Origin: CAYPIE01 sp964410665
GTDB lineage: Bacteria; Planctomycetota; Planctomycetia; Gemmatales; Gemmataceae
Direction of reading: 5' to 3'
Assembly: GCA_964410665.1 (NCBI GenBank)
Contig: CAYPIE010000006.1
Coordinates: 62,001 to 126,000, forward strand
DNA length: 64,000 nt
Below are positions 35,217 to 42,066 of this stretch, one piece after another. Every line of letters starts with the position of its first letter. Positions within the stretch are counted from its first letter, which is position 1. The position numbers and the translations under genes are program-made. A model generated the notes under the pieces. The model saw only the letters and a list, made by a program, of their open reading frames with translations, was not told the DNA's origin and searched no databases.

Positions 35217-35903
35217 ATGAAATCCTGGTTTTTCTCTCTGATCGCCTTGTTGCTGCTGGTCCCACCGGTATTCGGTCACTTCGTATACATCCTTCCCCAG
35301 ATGGACGGTAACACCGGCCGAGTTGTGTTCAGCGACCGACTGGCCCCCGATGACGCGGTCAACGTCGAGTTGATCAAAGGCACCAAGCTGTTCATCGTCG
35401 AGCGTGGCGGTCAGACCAAGACTCTGACCATGACCCGAGCGAAGGACAAGCCCTACTTCACCGTCGAGGTCCCTGGCAACGGCACCCGAATCGTCGCTGG
35501 CAAAACCAACTACGGCGTGTTCCAGCGCGGTGACAATCCCCCGTTCTGGCTGGCCTACTATCCCAAAGCCATCTTCGGCGACCTGCCGTTCAGGTCGACG
35601 CCGGTGCTGACCGGGGTCAGCCCGGTAGAGATCGTCCCAGTGGTCCGGGATGGCCAGCTACACTTCCAGGCATATCGCGACCGCAAGCCTCTGCCCGGGG
35701 CGGAGTTCCGCATCACTATCCCGGGTAAAACGGAAAGCATCACCCTCACGGCCGATGACGTTGGACTGACCAAAGGCTTTTCCACCGCGGGGATGTATGG
35801 CGCGCAAACGGTGGCCCGCGCGGATCAGGCCGGCGAGTTGGACGGCAAAAAGTATGAAGAGGTGCGAAACTACGCCACCCTCGTGCTGACCTTCAAGCCT
35901 TGA
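35217..35903 (+). CDS. Secreted protein, DUF4198-like
   Basis: This 228-residue protein has a signal peptide (MKSWFFSLIALLLLVPPVFG) followed by HFVYILPQ, the mature N-terminal His and pattern seen in DUF4198-type periplasmic proteins linked with metal uptake. A beta-rich body ends in TRADQAGELDG-like residues, here VARADQAGELDGKKYEEVRN. GTGAGGA lies just before the start. Domain assignment is from memory; a beta-sandwich is likely. It may be co-transcribed with the S9 peptidase. Confidence 0.6.
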   Translation: MKSWFFSLIALLLLVPPVFGHFVYILPQMDGNTGRVVFSDRLAPDDAVNVELIKGTKLFIVERGGQTKTLTMTRAKDKPYFTVEVPGNGTRIVAGKTNYGVFQRGDNPPFWLAYYPKAIFGDLPFRSTPVLTGVSPVEIVPVVRDGQLHFQAYRDRKPLPGAEFRITIPGKTESITLTADDVGLTKGFSTAGMYGAQTVARADQAGELDGKKYEEVRNYATLVLTFKP

Positions 35904-36062
35904 TGCGATGACAAGGGTTGTTCATCCCGAAAACAATCCACGGCGTCGGTTTTCATCGAAAACCAACACAAACCTCATATTATCCATCTACAATATTTAG
36001 TGGTGGACGAAAGTGTGGGAAGGAGTCCTGCTGCCCCTTCCTGCACTGTGGAGGCCGGTACA

Positions 36063-36803
36063 GTGTTTGACGCCATCATCTTGTCCGACCTGCATCTCGG
36101 GAGTGACGTTTGCCAAGCTAGGGCCCTGACCCGTTTCCTTGAAGCGATCCAAGATGGCGAAACCCCTACAGCCCGCTTGATCCTCAACGGGGATGTGTTC
36201 GATTCGATCGACTTTCGCCGCCTACAGAAACATCACTGGAAGGCTCTGTCGCTGCTCCGCAAACTGACCAAGCATACGGAGGTGATCTGGCTGGTCGGCA
36301 ACCACGACGGTCCTGCCGAGATCATCTCCGCCCTGCTCGGCATCACCATCCGAGATGATTACATTCTGGCGAGCGGTGGACGACGCATTCTGTTTCTGCA
36401 TGGTCACATCTTTGACGAGTTTCTCGACCGGCACCCCCTCTTATGCAATATCGCCGATTCGTTCTATCGCCTGCTGCAACGGATGGATGCTTCGCACACT
36501 CTGGCCAAGCTGGCCAAAAAACGGAGTAAAACGTTCCTGCGTTCCACCCAGAAAGTGCAGGCCCGCTCGCTTAGTCGCGCGAAAAAGCTCAATTGCGACG
36601 CGGTGTGCTGCGGTCATACCCATCTCGCCCTCGTCAACACCGAGGGCGGCATCCATTATTACAACAGCGGCTGCTGGACCGAGAAGCCGTGTCATTTTCT
36701 GACGGTGACCGATGGGCAGATCGACCTGCACCCGTACCGACTCGGGCTGGAGGATCCCGTCGAGCATGCCTCATCGGAAACGACCGAGTCGGTCGGTATC
36801 TGA
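36063..36803 (+). CDS. Calcineurin-like metallophosphoesterase (LpxH-like)
   Basis: All five metal-ligand motifs are present in order: SDLHLG, NGDVFD, GNHD, HGH and CGHTH. The arrangement and the size (246 residues) match the UDP-2,3-diacylglucosamine hydrolase type used in lipid A synthesis, but relatives act on other substrates, so specificity is open. GTG at 36063 follows TGGAGG by eight bases and starts MFDAIILSDLHLG; an upstream GTG at 36000 would add an unlikely 21-residue extension. No signal peptide. Confidence 0.8.
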   Translation: MFDAIILSDLHLGSDVCQARALTRFLEAIQDGETPTARLILNGDVFDSIDFRRLQKHHWKALSLLRKLTKHTEVIWLVGNHDGPAEIISALLGITIRDDYILASGGRRILFLHGHIFDEFLDRHPLLCNIADSFYRLLQRMDASHTLAKLAKKRSKTFLRSTQKVQARSLSRAKKLNCDAVCCGHTHLALVNTEGGIHYYNSGCWTEKPCHFLTVTDGQIDLHPYRLGLEDPVEHASSETTESVGI

Positions 36804-36862
36804 ATGAAAAAGAATGTATGGATGCGTATTTAGAATACGACTGCATCCGGGTTATAACATCC

Positions 36863-38869
36863 TCACTTCTGCTGGAACATCTCTCCTTCGAGTAATTGAC
36901 CAAGTGAGATCGCTGCGTTGGCACGGATGCCGCACCAACTCTGTTCGGCAGCCGAATGGTGACGTATGAACTCTCGGCTGGAACGCAGATCTCTGAGCAA
37001 TCGGCTCCAGGATGACTGTTTCGGGGACTTTGCATCCAGGAAGTTCAGGACCTCTGTGAAGCGATCTTCGATCTGTTTTGCATGTTTAGAAGTGATTTGC
37101 GGTAGGACCACTTGTACTGTGGAAGACTGCCGATCCCAGTCGATGCCAAGACTTAGCGTCCTCACCACCTTGAAGAACGTAAGCCAGTGGGCTTCGATGG
37201 GATCGTTGCGATCGAGTAGCCGGGCATTCAGCTCCTCGGCAAAGTACATCCCATTGATTGCCAAGCCTATCTGACTGTTTTGGACACGTGACCAGTTGCA
37301 AACCCAGGAGGGCATGGTCGCGACCTTGCCATCGATGATTGCCCGAATGCCAGCTTCCTCATCGAGAATCAGGGTCCGGTCATCCAGTGCATAGACACAG
37401 GATGGCAGCACACCGAATAAAGGCCCCGCCTTGAGTCGCTGATACTGCTTGCCGGCATAATTCCTGGTTTTCATTTGATCGCGATATTGCCTCGCGAGTG
37501 TCGGCCAGTCGATGGGCTCACGAAAGCGAACAATGCGTACCTGCAACATCAGCGAACGGCGATGGCCGTGAGGAGCAGCGGGATTGTAGAACATTGTGGC
37601 GACCCCAGCGACTTGATCCAGCTTTTGCAGAGGCAGTCCCTGCAAACCCGGGATTGGCAAGTTTTCCATCCTCGGATGATGACGGAGTACAAAGACCGCA
37701 AGGGCATCCTCGGGCAGATAACTCAGGTCGAGCGGCCTCGGCTCGTTTGAGACTAAGGTGTCGGCACTCATTTGGGACAATGTCCGCGTTTCCGCAGCTC
37801 CTTGACCGCGCAGGGTCGAGACAGCGATCGTGCCGACAAGCACAACGCCAATCATCCCGATGCGGCTCCAGCGTTGCTGCTGGGTTGCCTGCGTGCCATC
37901 CTTGGTTCGCAACATGGCAATCCTCCACGAAAAGAGTTTCCGTCCCGCCAACAACGGCCGCGCCAACCCTGGCACCGCCGATTGCACTGGTGGCCGCAAG
38001 GCCAATTTCGCCAGGGCTACCAGATACCGTTGCCGCCCGCCGACCAGCTCCGCGGCCCGGGCGTCTGCCGACACCTCTTGCACCAGCCGCAACTCGCGGA
38101 GCAGCCAGTGCATGGTCGGATGGAAGTAGTGCACGCTCGTCAACAGCCGGGCCAACAGCCAGCAGGCAAAGTCTTGACGCTGGATGTGCGCCAGCTCATG
38201 GGCCAGCACCGACTGCCGCTCCGCCGAGGTCCATGCGACCCAGTCCGGGTGCAAGAGCACCACCGGCCGACGCCAGCCCACCGTCGCCGCCGGGGCGACC
38301 GATGGCGTCACGGCCAGCCGTATCGGAGTACGGATCCCTAGCGACGTGGCCAACGACTGACACTCAGCCAGCAGCCCCGAATCGCTCACGCCCTCCGCCT
38401 GTCGGGCCAGCCGACCCGCTGCCCGCAGTCCCAACAGCTGCCAGCCTAGATTCAGCAGGCTGCCGAGCAGCAGCAACCTTCCTACAAAGCAAAAGATGAT
38501 CGTCCAGGAGTCCGACGCAGAGTAGTCGGTGGACGTCAGTCCGGGCGGCAATCGCTTAAGCCAATTCCACGATGGGACGATACCGTTTTCCCACTCAGGC
38601 GAAGGTGCGAGCACGAAGCCTCCTTGCCTCGGAGTGGCCTCTTCGGGATTCGCTTGCCCCACAGGGATTGCGTCTAGTAGATCGGGCCAGCTCGGCTCAG
38701 GGACCATGAGCAGCCCACACAGGCCAAGCCCGCTGGCCAGGAGGACCATCAGCACCGGTGTCCCGACCACTTGCTGCCGGTGCACGAGGCGGAACAGCGG
38801 CCACAGGCCGAGGCCCAGTAGCCCCACCTGCAAGCTAGACACGATCATGGCCCAAACGATCGTCGTCAT
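36863..38869 (-). CDS. M56-family membrane protease (BlaR1-type sensor) with novel extracellular domain
   Basis: The N-terminal 350 residues form a BlaR1/MecR1-like module: membrane segments near 8-28, 38-55 and 122-145, the zinc motif VLAHELAHIQRQD (His224, Glu225, His228), the third-ligand helix VQEVSADARAAEL, and a last helix near 337-352. The C-terminal 310 residues should face outside but lack penicillin-binding motifs; instead YLPEDALAVFVLRHHPRM and IRFREPIDWPTLARQYRDQM suggest an unrelated ligand domain. The ATG overlaps the blaI stop by four bases, so the two are translationally coupled. On the BlaR model, sensing leads to cleavage of BlaI. Confidence 0.85.
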   Translation of the reverse strand: MTTIVWAMIVSSLQVGLLGLGLWPLFRLVHRQQVVGTPVLMVLLASGLGLCGLLMVPEPSWPDLLDAIPVGQANPEEATPRQGGFVLAPSPEWENGIVPSWNWLKRLPPGLTSTDYSASDSWTIIFCFVGRLLLLGSLLNLGWQLLGLRAAGRLARQAEGVSDSGLLAECQSLATSLGIRTPIRLAVTPSVAPAATVGWRRPVVLLHPDWVAWTSAERQSVLAHELAHIQRQDFACWLLARLLTSVHYFHPTMHWLLRELRLVQEVSADARAAELVGGRQRYLVALAKLALRPPVQSAVPGLARPLLAGRKLFSWRIAMLRTKDGTQATQQQRWSRIGMIGVVLVGTIAVSTLRGQGAAETRTLSQMSADTLVSNEPRPLDLSYLPEDALAVFVLRHHPRMENLPIPGLQGLPLQKLDQVAGVATMFYNPAAPHGHRRSLMLQVRIVRFREPIDWPTLARQYRDQMKTRNYAGKQYQRLKAGPLFGVLPSCVYALDDRTLILDEEAGIRAIIDGKVATMPSWVCNWSRVQNSQIGLAINGMYFAEELNARLLDRNDPIEAHWLTFFKVVRTLSLGIDWDRQSSTVQVVLPQITSKHAKQIEDRFTEVLNFLDAKSPKQSSWSRLLRDLRSSREFIRHHSAAEQSWCGIRANAAISLGQLLEGEMFQQK

Positions 38870-39246
38870 GACTGCTCCTTCAGTATATGTTCCAGAAGCT
38901 CCCGCTCCTCGGGGGTCAAAGCCTCTTGCTCGATCAGGCGCACTAGCATCTCTTCGCGCGAGCCGCGGAACACGCGCTCGACGATGCGGCCAAGGATGCC
39001 CCGCGACACCTCCGCGTGGCTGCGGGTCGGCTGATAGCGGAAGGGTCTTTGCTGGTTGATCGGCTTAAGAAAGTGTTTGTCGACGAGGATGCGCACCAAG
39101 TTGGCCACCGTCGGGTAGCTGAGGTCGGTGCCATGAGCGGCGAGGTAATCACGAACCTCGGCCGCGGTAGCATCCGAGCGGGCCCAAAAGGCGTGCATCA
39201 CTTCCAATTCGCGATCGGTTAACTCCGCCGTGGAAGGTTGGGGCAT
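38866..39246 (-). CDS. blaI: BlaI/MecI-family transcriptional repressor
   Basis: The 126-residue protein has the winged-helix DNA-binding part (LTDRELEVMHAFWARSDATA and LSYPTVANLVRILVDKHFLK) and a C-terminal dimerisation part ending in ALTPEERELLEHILKEQ, as in BlaI/MecI/CopY. Repressors of this type are inactivated by proteolysis triggered by the paired M56 sensor. The ATG at 39246 follows ACGGAG by eight bases; an upstream start at 39303 would run through the palindrome. The palindrome directly upstream is the likely autoregulatory operator. Confidence 0.92.
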   Translation of the reverse strand: MPQPSTAELTDRELEVMHAFWARSDATAAEVRDYLAAHGTDLSYPTVANLVRILVDKHFLKPINQQRPFRYQPTRSHAEVSRGILGRIVERVFRGSREEMLVRLIEQEALTPEERELLEHILKEQS

Positions 39247-39259
39247 GGCCAGAAGCTCC

Positions 39260-39297
39260 GTAATTTTGCTCAACCAAATTTGGTCGGCCAAAACTAC
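39260..39297 (-). promoter_or_regulatory. 38-bp palindrome, probable BlaI operator
   Basis: Reading toward blaI, left arm GTAGTTTTGGCCGACCAAA and right arm TTTGGTTGAGCAAAATTAC match their complements at 15 of 19 positions, centred on CCAAATTTGG. Its outer parts (GTAGT ... ATTAC) recall the trinucleotide ends of BlaI/MecI/CopY operators. It lies 13 bp before the start codon, abutting the ribosome site. Confidence 0.65.
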
Positions 39298-39321
39298 GCC
39301 CATCAGGCCATGCCGTCAAGC

Positions 39322-40545
39322 TTAGTTCCGTGGGTCCGCCAGACGGCCGACAAACAAGATCAAGTCGTGCTTACGGTCGCGGATGAGGAACAGGAACGGG
39401 TGATCGGCACGGAATACGGGTGGCCTTTCCACCGGGATCGCGGCAGTGGCCCGAACGCCCACCCCAGTCGCTGCCGCGGCTTCGGTACCCTTCTCGTTGA
39501 CGTCGACGAAAGCCTTGTGAACGACGAAGCTTACCTGCAATGCTTCCTCCGAGGTCATGCCCGAAAAGTCGGCCCCACGACTGAATGGCAAACGCATACC
39601 CATTGTTTGCAGTGTCTCGGTCAGGTTGAACTTGCGGGTCATCTTAAACTTGGGCAGGCTCACGATCACCTTCGTCGACCTTAACTGCTTGAGCCACTCA
39701 CCCAATCGCCCAGCGGTCAAACCTTTTTCCAGTTTGCCCAGTCCATCCTTGGCCTTGGGTAGCAGTACCACCATCGACATGTCCCCCCCGGCGTAGGACA
39801 TCTCGAGGATCTGCACCAAGTCATCACCGTAGTAGCCAAAACGGCTGGTCTGATGCATCATCTCGGCGGGGACCGAATCCTCCGCCCTTAAAAAGAACGG
39901 TTCTTCCTTGGTCCATTTCTTGTTGAACGGCTTCTGCCAGTCCCCCAGGAAGTACACGGCATTGGTCAGCACCATGCGCATTCTGCGGTCGAGCATGCCT
40001 GAAGGGATCAGGTCTTTGATCTTGTCGTTGGTCTGTTCCTCAACCCAGGCGTTGATGGTTTGCCGGGCCGCTTCGGGCTGGGCGAAATCAACCTCTCGTA
40101 GCCCCGCCCCGTAGCTGTCTTGTAGGCCGTTGAGAAAGTCCTGGTGCCAGTGGAAGTCCTTCTGCCCCCATAGGGCGTTCGCGATGCGCAGCTGATATTT
40201 TCCTTGCTGACCGCTCCAGTTGAGCCAGCGGAGCAAGGCGCCCATGCCTTGTTGTGTCTGCTCGTTATCGGGCAGCTGCAGGGTTTTGAGGATCTGCTCT
40301 TGGGTCTGGCCCTTGGCCCCGGCAGCCGTCATGCCGAGGGCCGCCTCGATGCTGTACGGTGAGAAGAACAGGTTGCCCTCTTCGGTGGCCAGTCGCTGAT
40401 ACAGGTCGAGGGCGAATCCGGTGTTAGCCTGGGCGACCTGGTTGACCTCCGGAGGTAGCTCGGGCTCCGGCCCCGGCATAATGGTACAGCTGGCCATCAA
40501 CATCAAAATAGCACATACTAGCATAGACAGGATTGAGGATGCCAT
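39322..40545 (-). CDS. Serpin lipoprotein, first of tandem pair
   Basis: Serpins trap serine or cysteine proteases when the exposed loop is cut. The 407-residue protein begins with a lipoprotein signal (SMLVCAILMLMASC) and has the fold landmarks NLFFSPYSIEAALGMTAAGA, LTNAVYFLGDWQKPF and VSLPKFKM. The hinge EKGTEAAAATGVGVRATAA keeps small residues at P12-P9, needed for loop insertion, so it should be inhibitory. Counting 17 residues from the Glu puts P1 at Thr, near an Arg two positions before. The closing PVFRADHPFLFLIRD is typical. AAGGAGA precedes the ATG at 40545. It lies upstream of blaI. Confidence 0.92.
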   Translation of the reverse strand: MASSILSMLVCAILMLMASCTIMPGPEPELPPEVNQVAQANTGFALDLYQRLATEEGNLFFSPYSIEAALGMTAAGAKGQTQEQILKTLQLPDNEQTQQGMGALLRWLNWSGQQGKYQLRIANALWGQKDFHWHQDFLNGLQDSYGAGLREVDFAQPEAARQTINAWVEEQTNDKIKDLIPSGMLDRRMRMVLTNAVYFLGDWQKPFNKKWTKEEPFFLRAEDSVPAEMMHQTSRFGYYGDDLVQILEMSYAGGDMSMVVLLPKAKDGLGKLEKGLTAGRLGEWLKQLRSTKVIVSLPKFKMTRKFNLTETLQTMGMRLPFSRGADFSGMTSEEALQVSFVVHKAFVDVNEKGTEAAAATGVGVRATAAIPVERPPVFRADHPFLFLIRDRKHDLILFVGRLADPRN

Positions 40546-40660
40546 GATGCATTCTCCTTCAAGCAGGAACAAGATCATCCGTCGCTTCACCTACCAACCT
40601 GACGAGGTGGCCCCTATCAGGGATTGCCTGAACCCGTTACGCAGCGGCGTAGCGCGGGGC

Positions 40661-41890
40661 TCAGGGCCGCGGATCGGTCAGCCGGCCCATCAACAAGATC
40701 AGCTCGTGTCTAGTGTCGCGAATCAGAAACAGAAACGGGTGATCAGCACGAAAAACTGGGGGAGACGCTTCCGGTTCAGACCCTTTATCAAGGCCCTCGG
40801 CCGACGCCGCGGCCGCTTCGGTGCCTCTCTCGTTGACAACGATGTACGCCTTGTGCACGACAAAGTCGAGCAACAGCGCATTGTCATTGGCCATTCCAGT
40901 GAAGTTGGCCTGGTCACTAAACGGACGTGGCATCCCCATCGCTCGCAAGGCGTCTGTTAAATTGAATTGTTGCGTCATGGTAAACTTGGGTAGGCTGACA
41001 ATGACCTCTCTCGGAGAGAGTTGCTTGAGCCAGCGTTGCAACTGCTCGGCTGTGAGCTCCTCCTCCAGCTTGGCCAGCCCGTTCTTTTCATTAGGCAGGA
41101 CGATCAGCATCGATAGTTCGTTCCCAGAATAGGACATCTGCAAGACTTGCACTTTGGAATCGCCGTGGTAGGCGAATTCTGCGGTTTGCTGCATCATTGC
41201 CGTCGGGACAGCGTCATCTGGGGTCCGGAAGAAGGGCAGTTGCTCGGTGACGCTTGGCTCAAACGCTTCCTCCCAGTCACCCAGGAAGTCGACGGTGTTG
41301 GTCAGCGCCATCAGGGTCTCCGGGGTGATCATGCCCGAGGGAATCAGTTCCTGAATCTTGTCGTTGGTCTTTTCACGCACCCAGCAATTGATGGTCTGGC
41401 GAGCCGCTTGAGATTGATCAAAGTCGATCTCTTGCAAGCTTGCCGCATAATCATCCTTCAGACGATTGAGAAAGTCTTCCTTCCAGTCGATCCCTTTTTG
41501 ACCCCACAGGGTGTTGACGATTCGCAGCTGGAAGGTCGCACGTTCTCCGCTCCAGTTGAGCCAGCGCACTAACGCCCCCACCGCTTCCTGTACCACATCC
41601 CCTTCGGGAAGGTGTATCGTTCTAAGGATCTCGCGATTGGTGGCGCCTTCGGCACCGGAAGCCGTCATGGCGAGGGCCGAGCGAATACTAAACGGGGAGA
41701 AAATGAGATTCCCTTGAGCCGTGGCCAGTTGCTGATGGAGTTCGATGGCAAACTGCAGATTTCCTCGAGTGATCGGATTGGCATCGGCGGTAAACACCGG
41801 CTTCGGAGCCGAAGCAGGATCGCTGCTGCACCCGACGAAGAGCAAGAGGGGGGTAACAAGAACGACATACCGTAGCGAGAATCCCATCAT
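40661..41890 (-). CDS. Serpin lipoprotein, second of tandem pair
   Basis: This is a close paralogue of the neighbouring serpin, sharing long stretches such as RQTIN and LIPSGM. A lipoprotein signal (YVVLVTPLLLFVGC) gives the start at ATG 41890; a longer upstream frame adds no recognisable sequence and overlaps the divergent Hsp70 promoter region. The hinge ERGTEAAAASAEG is intact, so inhibition is likely. The loop after it (LDKGSEPEASPP) differs strongly from the first serpin; P1 falls around Lys-Gly. The gene is 176 bp from the divergent Hsp70. Confidence 0.92.
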   Translation of the reverse strand: MMGFSLRYVVLVTPLLLFVGCSSDPASAPKPVFTADANPITRGNLQFAIELHQQLATAQGNLIFSPFSIRSALAMTASGAEGATNREILRTIHLPEGDVVQEAVGALVRWLNWSGERATFQLRIVNTLWGQKGIDWKEDFLNRLKDDYAASLQEIDFDQSQAARQTINCWVREKTNDKIQELIPSGMITPETLMALTNTVDFLGDWEEAFEPSVTEQLPFFRTPDDAVPTAMMQQTAEFAYHGDSKVQVLQMSYSGNELSMLIVLPNEKNGLAKLEEELTAEQLQRWLKQLSPREVIVSLPKFTMTQQFNLTDALRAMGMPRPFSDQANFTGMANDNALLLDFVVHKAYIVVNERGTEAAAASAEGLDKGSEPEASPPVFRADHPFLFLIRDTRHELILLMGRLTDPRP

Positions 41891-42066
41891 GCCATATCCT
41901 ATTCGAGGTTGAAAAGGGATCAGTGGAGTTGGCAGACTACGGCCATGACGAACGTGTTGGAGCCCGCGCTTGACTGACCCAAAAGGCCTGCGTTGTCCGA
42001 AACCTGGCTTCGGCATACAATTCAGACACACAGTCTCAGGCCTACCTTCTTGTAAGCATTGGACGC

